DNA from: Neoceratodus forsteri
Lineage: Eukaryota; Chordata; Ceratodontiformes; Ceratodontidae
Direction of reading: 5' to 3'
Assembly: GCA_016271365.2 (NCBI GenBank)
Contig: CM057452.1
Location: 826,986,001-827,050,000, forward strand
Length of the DNA stretch: 64,000 bases
Shown: piece by piece, positions 9,426-21,010 of the stretch
How positions within the stretch are numbered: the stretch's first letter is position 1
How the letters are laid out: the number at the start of each line of letters is the position of its first letter
The notes under the pieces: generated by a model
The model's database searches: none
Told to the model about the DNA's origin: nothing
Seen by the model: the letters and a program-made list of their open reading frames with translations, nothing else
Made by a program: the position numbers and the translations under genes

Positions 9426-11869
9426 GCAACAAACAGTCCAACATGAGTTCAGTGTCAAGAGTTGTGGCCACTCTCACAACCAATAATCTGTACCTGAAGA
9501 AAAAGTACTACGGTATGATAAAACAGGACCTTCAAGAAACAAAAAGCCATACTCTATAGTAGCTCTGTACACACAGTTAAACTGGACTCTTTTGCATCAG
9601 TTTGGGATCACTGTACCTCCCTCGGTAGCCATAATTTCAAAACCCAAAGTCACAGTATGTTTTGTGGAACTGTTGCAATTTGGAGTGAAAGTGGAGGCAA
9701 GAGACAGATGTCCCTTGGGATCTTTTGTGAGTGTGACCCATTACTCATAAGAAACATGACTCTGCAAGACCATAACTATTAACTGATGAACACACACACT
9801 TTGACAGACAGTGAAGGGGTTCAAAACCAGGAGTTCATTTCATTTCTTTTTTGTGAATGTCAAATACTTCCATGAGTCAAAATCTGGAAGTCATTCCAAA
9901 TGTTTTGGAAGTCAGAATACTTACCAGATCCCACAGTTTGAAATCTTGTATTCTAAGAAGGATCAATTTATGGATGTTATACAAATATTAGTGGTAAAAT
10001 ACAATTTCTTTTAGAAAATCCATAATTTCTGAGCTTCTGTGCCTTCAGTTTTGGAAGTCTTCCAGTTTTGTTTTTTACATTTGGAAGTCAGTCACTTTCT
10101 CCCTTTATACTGGAAGTTTTGCCTTATTTTTGGGAGTCAAATACACCCAAAATGGAGTTAACTGACCCCTGAGTAGAAGTAAGGAACATGAACTAAACAT
10201 TTTGGAAGGGATTTTAACAGCCTTTTTTTGTGATTGTAGTATTTAGAAAATCCTGTAGGTGGCACTTGAGGACTGCTTAAAAAAAGATGCAAACGCCGTG
10301 TTGAAATAAATTACATTAAAAGATCAATTTAACAGAGAGGGCATCTGAAAACAAGGGCAGCTGCATAATTTTTTTTATCACCTTGGATGATATTTTAAAA
10401 CCATAGAAGCATTTATGTATATGTATATGCAGTTGAGTCTATGTTTGTCTATATCTCATGCCATTTTCATGTACCATAAAATAGCTCTCAACACAACCCA
10501 CAGTGAGTAGGAGATACCTACATTTCAAAAATATTTAACAGAGAAGAACTAAAGGCTTAGTTTTAGCCATCAAATTCCTGCAATTTGTTTCATAAACTGT
10601 GTGATTTCTAAAGAAAAAAAAACAGATTGTATAATATATCTACTCCATTAATGTTGACCAATACCGATCTGCAGAGAGGTGAATTCTCCTAAGGCATCCA
10701 AATCTTTATTATCTTAAATTTCACTATAATCTTTCTCAGTGTGGTTTCTTGTTGTGGAAGTGAGTCATGGTTGAACAGCCCCAAAGAGAGTTTCTAATTT
10801 CAATCCATATGCCATCCATCTCTTGAGTTAATTGCACTCTACAAGGCAGTTGGTGTCCAGATTTCAATAATGGATATGCATGAAAAATGCCCCACCTAAA
10901 TTGCATGTTTGTTCTGCTGTTTTCAAAGCAGTTTAATGGGAGATAAGATGGAGAGACTGCCTGATAATCAGGCTTAGGAGAAGCAAGCAAGCCTGCAGTT
11001 CATAGGCATCAGGTGCACTGACCGATTCTGTGTGATTTCCTGTCTTGTGAAAGATTTTAATTTTTTTATTGGAAGCCAATTTTGCTGTTTTTATCTTAAA
11101 AGTTCAGGTAATCTCCCAGTGATTAAAAGTCAGTCTCAGATTGTTTTTGCACCATGCTGGCATGTATCCTGGTCACCATTGACAATGAAATGTATGTAAT
11201 TATGCATGCATCAGTAAATCTCATTCTGTAGTTTGTCAATGGCTATACATAACATCTTGTTTTTTGTTGTTTTTTTTTCAGGGTACACTTTTTCTAAAAG
11301 ATAAAAAAAATGCCCAAGCCATGTATAAGAAATTGCCTGGATACTGAGAGAATCTCCAGGGCATGTTTCATGCTTAACAATCACTGCAGTTCATTTACCA
11401 GTGCTGGTGAGGGTTTTAGAAAGGGTTGAATGCTTGACTAAAAAGCTACATAGTTGCACCCTCCAGCTCAGCCATTGCATCTTTATTATTTGTGGAAAAT
11501 AAGGAAATTTCTGGAAATCTGCCTAAGTCTAATCTTCAGATCTCTTGCTCCAACAGCTGCAGAGCTACGGGTCGGCAGCCCGAAAATGGGGTGGGTGGGG
11601 GAGTGTATTACTAGCTCTCTAGCTTTTACAGGCTGCAACCCTGTACAATACTGTGAACTCATACAGTATCTCTGGGGATTACTATATAGCTCGAAATGTA
11701 CAGTTTGCTCAAAAGATGAGGAACTATTGGGAACTGGGAAAACAGCAACTAAGCCAACAGATGAATAATACATAAAACCAACTGTGACAATAACCCTCGT
11801 ACTGTTAGCAATATAGGTATTAGGAACAGGTAGAAATGTCTTTTTACTGCAGCTATCAAAGAATAAACT
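9426..11869. other. No recognised gene or element
   Basis: AT-rich DNA with no readable coding. Between about 9884 and 10140 the word ggaagt recurs about five times (tggaagtcat, tggaagtcag, tggaagtctt and similar), possibly a degenerate minisatellite. Homopolymer A and T runs are frequent. Confidence 0.4.
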
Positions 11870-12128
11870 AGAGACAAGTGGAGTGGCTCCAGGACTTTTT
11901 GTTTACCTAATTTGCACTGTTCCAATTTACTCACCTGTCCTATATTGTACATCTGTCTACATTCAGTACTGTATGTACTTTATTGGACCATTTTGAATTT
12001 TTGCACCATGTTTTTTCACTATTGTACTGCTTGTTATCTCCCCGTACCCTTTCCTAAGGACACCTGTGCAAATTAGCTGTTCTCAGCTTGGTAGGGCTTT
12101 CCTGGTAAATGTTTTAAATAAATAAAAC
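11870..12128 (+). mobile_element. LINE 3' UTR and tail
   Basis: Ends in gggctttcctggtaaatg followed by ttttaaataaataaaaca, close to the 15.5-kb LINE tail (gcctttcctggtgaaac, then ttttaaataaataaata). Upstream cacctgtgcaaattagctg aligns loosely with the same tail region. No coding part is visible. Confidence 0.5.
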
Positions 12129-13059
12129 ACAACATTCCACTCTGATATCTGCAGTAGTTCATTCTGCTTCTAAATTGTGACACATGGTAGAGCAGCAAGT
12201 TTTGTAGACAGAGTTCTTTCTAGAGCAATTACTCTCTGTTTTGTTTGATAAATTAGAGTAGAATCTTGCACATGATGTAGGAGCAGGTCAGAAAGCTCCT
12301 TTCTATCAATCCTTTGCAAACTGTGCCCTGAGACATTAGCTCAACAAACAGCAGGTTTTGAAAACAAGTTGAATCTGGTTTTCTGTTCCCTTCTTACAGC
12401 AGCTTCCCAGTTTCTCAGGATCAGCAACTTCGCTACAGTCAAGCCTATTTATAGGATCATCTTTTGCTGTGCAGTTAGTATGCTGTCCCTTGTCACCATG
12501 GCACACACGCAGCACAAGGCATAAGTCAAACTGTGAGCCTAAAACCGCTGAGACAAACACAATTACATCCCCCTAGATCTTTATTACTAGGCCACATTCC
12601 CAAGCCATGTGTAGGTATAAAGTATTGACTTTGTATTTACACCTCCAGCATTCTTTTGAGACTTCAGGTTTAAATTTACTGTATTCTCTGTGGGGTTCAT
12701 TATGCAAATCCTTCGTGTGATAGCATTGCTTTGAAAGCAGTCTGAGGATTTGTCTCAATTGTACCAGGTCGACACAGATTAAGGTTCAGAAAACTCTATT
12801 CTCATTCTATACATTCCTAATGCCTCGGTTGTGTTATTGTTTGCAACCCATGCAGCAAGCACAGTCAAGAAGTAATGTGGCCCACAGGCCAAATCAGGAT
12901 CTTCTGTGTTTTGCCATGTTAAGCATCTAATTTAGTTTTTTTGTGGGGATGGGGACAAAACCCTGATAATTCTGCATATTTTCAGTCTTGTCCTGGGGTG
13001 GGAGTGGGGGCTGGGGTTGGATACAGAAGCAAACCAGTTGAAATTGAATCAGATTAAGC
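12129..13059. other. No recognised feature
   Basis: No readable coding, repeat end or notable dyad. Short frames on both strands carry no familiar motifs. Confidence 0.4.
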
Positions 13060-13365
13060 TGTTGGTGAAAACTGGTTAATAAAAGGGGAATTTTGGCCAG
13101 GATACAGGGGAAATGCCCCTACTGTTTTGAGCAGTGCCCTGGAATCTTTAACATCCACCTGAGCAACCACCAGAAAAGGCAGACATGGCCTAGGTATAAC
13201 ATCTCATCAGAAGGATGCTACACCTGACAGTATAGCATCTCCTCTGTACTGGACTTGGATGTCAGTACTTATGGTATGAGCCCAATCCTGGTGCGAGGCT
13301 ACAGTCTAAGACCTTCTAGCCCCGAGGCAGATGTGCTACCAACTGAGCCATGCTGACAACTTGAC
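13060..13365 (-). mobile_element. tRNA-headed SINE (V-SINE-like), antisense
   Basis: On the minus strand the A-box region reads tggctcagttggtagcacat (about 13350 downward), with a weak B box near 13285. The body then shows tactgtcaggtgtagcatcc, gatgagatgtta, ctggtggttgctcaggtgg and agtaggggcatttcccctg. This is the same body type as the SINEs at 7.2 and 32.0 kb and is the cleanest copy of the three. Confidence 0.6.
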
Positions 13366-15547
13366 AAAGTCTTTATCAGAGTTGAGGTGGTGGTGGGGAA
13401 GGGGGGCATATCTCCAAACTGGTTCTTATTTTCAAGGATATCCTTGATATCAACCCCAACATTGTCCCGGTCCTGTAAAACTTGGTGTTTCTGTCAGTGG
13501 GCTGTAAGGACTGTAAGCACAAAAATGTCAAGTATTATAGTTATAGACTTGTTCTTTACGTAGCTTTACACTATATTAAGCTACTTATTCTAGAAGCCGC
13601 TTGAATTATTAACATTTTAAAATGTCCCTGATTGTGAACATTTGTACCAGATTTTTAACCCTTGTTCCAAATTTTTTTGTGGGGAGGGGCAATAGGATTA
13701 TTTTAGGACTAATTATGTCTCTGTTTGAGTTTTCCAGATTTGCCAGAGATGAACATCTTTAATTCTGTACCTGAATGCCAAACAATCAAAGTAAATAATT
13801 TAGACTCTTGAAACAGATGTCTGCTTAATTGGGGAATAATTCCTAGCATGGAGGGAATTGATGTCTGATAGGGACTGCTGGTGAGGTTATGTACCCTGAC
13901 TGTAGCAGTGGTACATCACAAAAAAAAAAAACGCTGTAGTTCCAATCAGACATTAAATGCTGAAGAGAATGCATTTTGTGCATTTTTAACATTGATAATT
14001 CCACTTTTTTGTTTACAAATAATTGACGAATGACAATCTTTTTCCATGTCTTCTATTTGGAACCAAGTGTATCTATGCATAGTAATATTACCATGAAAAA
14101 TTATTTTTCTAGGGACTCAGTGAAGGATGGAGGGCAACACATGGTTTAAATATTCAATTAAGAAAATTCAGTTAAACAAAACTAACTTTCTTGTACCATT
14201 TCTTTAACATAAAAAAAAAAACAATTCTAATAGTCAGAACTGTGTTTACAGTCCAAAAGTATCAGTCTTCTCTCAAGAGATACAGCCTGCTGGTTCTTTG
14301 CTGTTCATACTGGTTAAAATACAATGTAACATCATAGAGATGTTATAATACAGTTCCACAATGACAGGGTGCCGTGGTAGTGCATCGGTCATCACGGCAC
14401 CAAGGTGTGATTTTGATAACTTTGTTTTTGCAGGGAGCTGTGCACTCCACTCCCTCTTTCTAATTATTCCAACTCGGGGGCAGACCTCTGGGAGGGGGCA
14501 GTGAATCTAAACATCGATGCTGTGAAGCCCCGGTGCTGTAATGCCAGTGCCCTAAGAAGTGTAAGGTTATAATACCATCTTCATTCAATGTCTTCACCAT
14601 TACAGCAAACCAGTGCTTCAAGATTTTATTGTAAAACCACCACTAACTGACACACAAATTCAAATTCACTACATTCTAACTACTATTATAGATTCTAGGA
14701 GCACTCGCAACCACAGTGTTCATGCCTCTTGCGTAAGAGACACTCATTATGTAAAACGTGTCTCATGCACAAGTGCCCTGGAAACTGGCTCATTCAGGGG
14801 GAAGTTTTTAAAAATGTTAATATATTATTGATTGGTCAATAATATAATATTTGAAAATGGGCTTGAAAATACTAAAAACCTGATTGGTTGGCAGATGTAC
14901 ATTAACTTGCAGTGAAAGCCCTCTAAATAACAAGCGACAGATATGCCAACCCACTGAAGTATCCTCAGCCTGCTTCCTAATTGCTCAAACACCTCATATG
15001 AATTTGAAATCACAGCCATTTTTCCCTTGCTTAACGAAAGAGCTACAGAGAGCCCCCAAAACCCTCATACAGCAAAGAACTGCAGAAATTAAATAAAAGT
15101 TTGTCACACATTTAAAAAGAAAAACCAAGCCATCACTGTGACTGGCGTCACATAACCACAGTCAGCAGCAAGGTTTTTGAAACCACACCATGCATCTCTC
15201 TATGCCTGCTTTAATCAAGAAACCACAGCTTCCCATATGGCTGCCCCTTGGGCAGTCCTATATTGCCCAATACTGCCCACTCTGTTGGGTATTATTGCTT
15301 ATTAACATGCAAACTAAAACTTCACTTGCAAGTTAAAGGCCAATCTACCCTAGCATAACCAGTAGGAGACTGTGTTAAGATCAACTAAGTTGATAGCATA
15401 GGTACATACGCAATGTGTAGGAGATGAAATAAAGACATGCAATCTATCATGTTTGCTTTAAATATCCTAACAGCAATAACATGAAATGCATTTCCCCTCC
15501 ATGTAGCTATACTTGGGAAAAGTTACAGGATGCACCGTCCTCTATTT
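13366..15547. other. No recognised gene; short dyads only
   Basis: About 2.2 kb of AT-rich DNA with poly(A) runs at 13920 and 14210. A 9-bp perfect dyad GGTGCCGTG / CACGGCACC lies at about 14370-14402. No LINE, SINE or coding motif was recognised. Confidence 0.4.
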
Positions 15548-16990
15548 ATTTATTTAAAAGTTTCACCAGGAAAGGCATACTGAGCAGTGTTGTTCGTTTC
15601 CAGATGCATCCTGGGGGAGGAGGGGAACAGCAAAATATAAGAAATAATAATTATTAGCAGTCATATACAGCAAAAATACAAGAACTAACAATTTATAGCA
15701 GTTATATACTGTATAAGCGTGAAAAACAGGAAATTAAAGCTGATAACAGTCATTTATAAGGTGATTAGAATACAGGACTATACAGAGGTAAGTGCTAACA
15801 TTGGTAGGACAACAGCAGCACAATTAAGGTAGGGTTAGGGACTGAGATTAGCATATTATACAACACTGAGTAGATTGTGGGTATGGGGAACCAGGAGATC
15901 AGGTCCAGAGATATGTATTGGAAGGATGAGAACAGGGTAATAACTATAAGAGCAATGAAGTTGGGGAAAATGGGGAATGAGCAGGAGGGAGGGGAGGCAA
16001 TAAAAGGGTGAAGGGAAATTATGCACAATTGCAGAAAGGGAGAATAGGTCTCTCAGGAGGAGGAGAGGACATGGGGAGATGGCATGACAGATGGGTGGGA
16101 AGCAAGTTTCAAAGTTTGGGAAGCAGTGGAAGAAAGCTGCCTGATCTGCAGAGGTGGTCTGGGTTGGGATGGCTGGGGTATGAGAGTCTAGATTTCTAAG
16201 GGAGGGTGAGGAAGGAGGCTTCAGTGAGACAGATGAGGAGAGGAGTGGGGAGACAACAGAACCAGAATTTTGCTAGGAAGAAGCGCAGTGGGCACAGCAC
16301 CTGTCCTCAAAAGGGGGGAGATTGGTAGAAGTCACAGTGGTGAGTGCATGGAGGGCAGTTGAGAGCAAAGTGGTAGAAAGAATGGAAAGAGGTTGGTTAG
16401 GGAAGTTTTGTGAGTGGCACTGTAGACTACATCCCTGTAGCTGAAAACATTGAGTATCATTTTCTGGACAAGTGCTTTACAGGCCAGAAATGGAATACAC
16501 CCACTGTTCCTGTCACAGGGCACACAGTTTGGGGTGCAGCTTTTGTGGATGGCAGCTGTGTGTAAAGAAAAGTCAAGGTGTTGGTCAAGCCAGACCTCAA
16601 CATACCTAAAGGAGGTTGCTTCCTCAAGCAAGGTCCCATCTATTATGTGGAAGGAGGGGAGACAGGGGAGCCAAGAGAGTCAAGAGAGTCACTGCCTTTT
16701 GCCAAAGGTCATAGAGACAGTCTTCTTTGCATTGAGAAACAGCTGATTTGAGCATAAGCAGAGCTGAACCTTGTCAAAGTCATGCTGAAGTCTGGGTTCT
16801 ACATCAGAAGGGGAGGGTCCAGAGGTATACAGGATGGTCTCTTTTGCATACATGTGGATAGAGGTGAAGGACAGACAGCAGGAGGGTTATTTAGGAAGAC
16901 TGAGAATAGCAGCCCTTCAAGAACAGAGCCCTGCAGAACTCCAGTGTTGATGGAGAGGGGGGGAGATACAGAATCACTAACCCGAATGGA

Positions 16991-17497
16991 TTACATCCTC
17001 TCTACAAGGTAGGAATGAAACCAGTTTGTGGCTGCAGCTGAGAGACCAGCAACAGAGAGTTTGGCAAGAAGGTGGAGGTGAGAGATGGTGTCAAAAGCCT
17101 TGGCAAGGTCAACATAGACAGCAGAGGTGATGAGGCCCTGGTCCATGTCAATGAGGATGGAGTCAGTGAGCCTAAGGAGGGAGGGAGGAGGTGGTGGAGT
17201 GGACCTTCTGGAAACCGGACTGGTAAGGGGTGAAAAAGGAGGTGAAGTCAAGGTAAGAGGAGAGCTGGATAACACCATATGTTCCTGGAGCTTGGCAGGG
17301 ATGGGGAGAAGAGAGATAGGCCAGTAATTACCAGGGGTAGATGAATCACCACTTTTTGGGAGAGGGATAACAGTGGCATGTTTCCAGTCAGCTGGGACAG
17401 AAGTGAGAGAGAAGGAAAGGTTTAGGAGAGAGGCAAGGGTGGAGGAGATTATGGGGCAGGCAGGTAAAGGATCTTTGAGTCTAGTCCATTGGGGCAT
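16991..17497 (-). pseudogene. LINE reverse transcriptase core, partial
   Basis: A 168-residue open stretch on the minus strand. In order it has SVPADWKHATVIPLPKSGDS (RT entry), a YWPISLLPIPAKLQEHMVL block matching NYRPISLLPI.SK..E, LLRLTDSILIDMD, and VYVDLAKAFDTISHLHLLAKL matching the AFDT block with its catalytic Asp. It ends in NWFHSYL. The next blocks read LQGSVLEGLLFSVF in another frame, so a frameshift or stop separates them. The catalytic block downstream (16818-16851) reads YAKET where YADDT is expected, so both Asp residues are lost. This is the longest undisturbed piece of the element. It is clearly non-LTR RT and not a host gene. Confidence 0.8.
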
Positions 17498-18369
17498 CTA
17501 CCTTGGAAGGGTTAAGGGCAAGAAGACCTTTGAGTGTGTCTGAGGAGCATATAGGGCAAAAGGAGAAGGAGGGGTATGGAGGGGAGTCAGTTTGTGAAGA
17601 CTTGAGGGAGGGGCGAGGGGGGAATTGAGAGAAGGGAGGAGGCACAGGAGGCAAAGAAAGAATTAAACTCTGTGGCCATGGAGGGGTCGGACAAGGTGGC
17701 ATCATTCACTTGGAGAATTGGAATGGGGGGCTGGGATGGAGGGGAGAAAAGAGCATGAACCACATTTTAGAATTTGAATGGGTGGTCTATATTTGTTTGA
17801 AAAGTGGTAGAGAAGTATACAGCCTCGGCAAGTCTAACTGCTCTAGTGCAGGCATTATGGAGGGAGATGTACATCTGGAGGTCAACATGGGAGCCTGAGG
17901 ACTTGTGCACTTTTCAAGCCTGATCCCTGGCATGTACACATGCCATTGGTTCGGCAGTGACCGAGGGGAGGTGGGATCCACGCACCTGAGTGCATCTAAA
18001 TGGGGCATAGTGGCTCCAGATAGCGAGGAGTTAAGATTTGAAATAGTCTAATGCCAGGTCAATAGACATGGCAAGGGGGATGGGAGACCAATTGGTGTGT
18101 GACAGATCCTCGAGTAAGGTGGTCAGATCTTAGCATCTTTAAGAGTGGATCAGTAATATTCTAGATGGGAATTTGGGACAGTGGATATTGTGAACAGAAT
18201 TGATCAAGTGGTGGTCGCTTAGGGCATCTGGAAGGATTCTGGCTGCAACAATACTGTTTGGGTGGGAGGTGAGTGCCCAGTTTATTAGGTGTGGTTGTTT
18301 GATTTGGTATTTATTTGGGTGGGCTCACTTATTAACTGGGATAGGTTGAGGGATGTTATTTCACTACGT

Positions 18370-18941
18370 ATATTGGTGTGGGAGGGGGAGAGGCAGTTCA
18401 TGTTAAAATCGCCCAGTATGTACAGTTCACGTGTGGAGGCATGTGACTAGAGAGTAGTCAGAAGGTACGTGATAGTTGGGGGGGGAGAGAGATACCGGGC
18501 AGCAGTAGGTGCCAGCAACAAAGATGGAAGGGAGAAGGGAGGAAGAGCTTCAGAAGAATTAGCTCGTAGGCCTGCAGGAGGGAGGTGGCGAGTATAGGGG
18601 TGAACTGAATTGAAGAGGTGATGTACATGACCACACCACTGCTTCAGCTGGACCGATCCTGTCGGATGAGGGAGTAACCAGGAATGGAAACGCCATGTCT
18701 GGAACATTAGGGTTTAGGCATGACTCAGTTATGATTAGTATGTCAGGGCTGAGGGTTAAGGTGGGGGGTTGAACAGAGTAATTTTGGGGAGGAGGCTCCA
18801 GATGTTTAAATGGGCAATCTTCAGACCATGAGGGAGTTGGGGAATAGAGGAGACAGGACCAGGGTTAGGTTCTATGTCACCTGCCCCAGCAGCAACAGAA
18901 CAATAAGGAGCTTGAGGGACTGTAATACACTTATGGAGCAT
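18370..18941 (-). pseudogene. LINE 2A-like leader and apurinic endonuclease
   Basis: The minus-strand frame starting at 18941 contains VAAGAGDIEPNPGP, matching the DxExNPGP core of 2A ribosome-skipping peptides. LKIAHLNIWSLLPKI follows about a dozen residues later, the opening strand of LINE endonucleases (lkiahlNvrSL). Further downstream in other frames come GVVMYITSS and, near 18403-18414, LGDFNMN, the endonuclease catalytic GDFN block. Non-LTR elements of this clade in other animals are known to carry 2A-like peptides at the N-terminus. Here the 2A core is still intact while the rest has decayed. Skipping activity is inferred from the motif only. Confidence 0.7.
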
Positions 18942-19226
18942 GATGCGTGGGAGGGGAGGAGCTTGAGTGCAAGCAGCCTAGCATGGAAGCAAAGGGTGGA
19001 AAGATGGTCCAGGATGCCAGGCATTGTGAGACAAGGTGAAGAGAGATAGGGGTGAGGTTGAGGAGAAGGCAGGATATGGTGTAAGAGTTGTGGGGGGTTG
19101 AGAGTAGAGAGATAGGGGAAGGATGAGGGGTACGAGGTGCTCAGGAAAAGAGGAGGGGGGGAGACATATGGTACCCTGGAACATGGGTATGGAGGGGAGG
19201 GGCATAGTTAGATTAGGTTAGAGGAT

Positions 19227-19832
19227 GTGAAATCTAGAGCAGAGGAGCTCTTCAGGCAACACAACTCAGTTATAATAGAAATCAAGAGGCTTAACTCCTG
19301 GAAATCCGACAGGAACATTTTTTATTTCACTTTTTCTACCCCCATTACCTGTAAAGCTCTCGCTTTGTGTGTCCCACACATCACTTCCTCTCAGACACAT
19401 GGTAGTCACTTGTTGATAATTTTTCTGATGGTGTCCTATAATGTTTTTGCTTGGGGCTCTCACTATGAGCTTGTGTTAAAATATGTCTCTCCTAACCAGC
19501 TCCAATCTTTCAGTTCTCCATATGAAGTCCAGAACTGTCTCACTATTGCGGAGGAGGCCAGCCATGCCCTGTTAACCTCAAGATATCTATCCAGCCTAGA
19601 CCTAAAACTGTACAGTGCCTGCTGTTACTGTATCACTTCCTCTGGTAACCTACTTAGTGCCCTATCTCTGATTGACAACAATACTTCCTTAAGTCTCCAA
19701 ATTCTCTATTCTATCTTGTACTATATTAATTGCCCCTGCGTCTGCTGCCTTGTTTCCTACGGAACAGTGTCCTCAGTCCTCACCCACATACAGATGTTCA
19801 TCCCTGAGTGTGAACTAGTCCCCTGTGATTAG
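19227..19832 (+). CDS. Unassigned 201-codon open frame
   Basis: The second longest continuous frame in the window, starting at ATG 19227 just outside the LINE 5' end. The product is Ser/Leu/Cys-rich with several hydrophobic runs (for example LLIIFLMV and LQILYSILYYI) and no motif I recognise. No splice, promoter or polyadenylation context supports it. It could be a chance frame, or the decayed end of a repeat not recognised here. Treat it as hypothetical. Confidence 0.15.
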   Translation: MKSRAEELFRQHNSVIIEIKRLNSWKSDRNIFYFTFSTPITCKALALCVPHITSSQTHGSHLLIIFLMVSYNVFAWGSHYELVLKYVSPNQLQSFSSPYEVQNCLTIAEEASHALLTSRYLSSLDLKLYSACCYCITSSGNLLSALSLIDNNTSLSLQILYSILYYINCPCVCCLVSYGTVSSVLTHIQMFIPECELVPCD

Positions 19833-20329
19833 GTGCTTTTAAAGTCTAACATTTGGTTTTGCACAGGAATCTGAGCACAGTCAGGCACCACTACAAAGTG
19901 TAACATATATCAAGGCTGTTTATTCAGTGAAAGGTCTATGCCAGTGTTTCTCAAATACAGCTATCAGTCATGGCTGCATGTGCCTGTCAGCACAATTTAC
20001 ATAACCAAAGATGAACTGACCATTATGCACTTAATAAATGCCATGTAGATATCTTTTAAGGAAAGGCTGCAGAAACCTGATTTACTGTATGTTGTGAAAA
20101 GACAGCCTTGATGATTAAGGAGTGCAGGGTGAAAATAATAGTGTAGGTACTAGGAGAAGTGTGCCTAGCAGGGTTTTGGTGTATGAACCAGTGGCCTAAG
20201 TTGCCATCTATTTGTCAAGCACAACATAGTGCATGCAATATAATTTAAGTATACTCATCTCTAGTTGAAACTGCATCATGACCTACTGAGATTAAATCCA
20301 TGAGAATGCAGACATTTACTATTAGACTA
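19833..20329. other. No recognised feature
   Basis: Unique-looking sequence between the unassigned frame and a trinucleotide microsatellite. Confidence 0.35.
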
Positions 20330-20374
20330 AAGAAGAAGAAGAAGAAGAAGAAGAAGAAGAAGAAGAAGAAGAAG
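20330..20374. repeat. (GAA)n microsatellite
   Basis: About 14-15 uninterrupted gaa units. Confidence 0.95.
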
Positions 20375-21010
20375 CCCTAACCTAGCTTGTAGGAGTCTGT
20401 GCCATACTCATTCAGGTAATTTACAATGCCTTAAATGTCAGATTTCATCAGAAAAGCAAGGAGGAATGAGTCACCAGTTTACTATCAGTAGAATTTACAG
20501 TTAATTTCATAACTGAGTAATGTTTTCCTCACCTGACCTCCTTGTGCCTCACATTAGGTTCCTGCCAGTCCCTGACACCTACAATTAGTACCATAGTCTG
20601 GGCTAACCTTCTGTCTGGGGCTCTGAAATGTCTGCACCCTGCACCACCCCAGTATCCAGTTCTATCCCTAACAGGGGTCCTCCTCAACCTTCTTGGGTAT
20701 GTTCAGGGAGAGGAGTGAAGTGAGCCTTTTTTGGCCAGGAGTCATCTTAGACTTCAGAAGAATAACGGCCCTGCTGAGCACAGACTGATTAATGTGAGTT
20801 TTACAAGAAGACTGTCATTCAACAAGAGGACTAGCTGTTTTTCACTTCTTTAGCTCATCCCCTCAACCATGATGGAAGCAGTGATGTCATCAATGTGCTC
20901 TTTTGAGCATCAGGTATCCCTTCACATCAGTCTCCTATTCATCTGGTTGGAAGCATCACAGCATGCTGTTTCCTGCTTAATTCTAGGAGGCAGACCCATA
21001 GCAGGATTAA
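20375..21010. other. No recognised feature
   Basis: No coding or repeat motif was seen. It ends at the aa preceding the hairpin end of the next element. Confidence 0.35.

Larger units (their letters stand above)
15548..19205 (-). mobile_element. Near full-length CR1/L2/Rex1-group LINE, antisense
   Basis: About 3.65 kb of one decayed retrotransposon. From its 5' end (19205) it shows a short Ser/Pro-rich leader, a 2A-like GDIEPNPGP motif (18855-18881), and an endonuclease start LKIAHLNIWSLLPKI. The endonuclease GDFN block follows (about 18403-18414), then a VADWKHATVIPLPK linker and the RT blocks (16.99-17.5 kb), with the catalytic block near 16818-16851. A SLPKLWNLLP-like C-terminal region lies near 16.1 kb. 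The 3' UTR ends in gcctttcctggtgaaac plus ttttaaataaataaata. Stops and frameshifts are frequent. Clade placement within the CR1/L2/Rex1/Crack group is uncertain. Confidence 0.75.
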
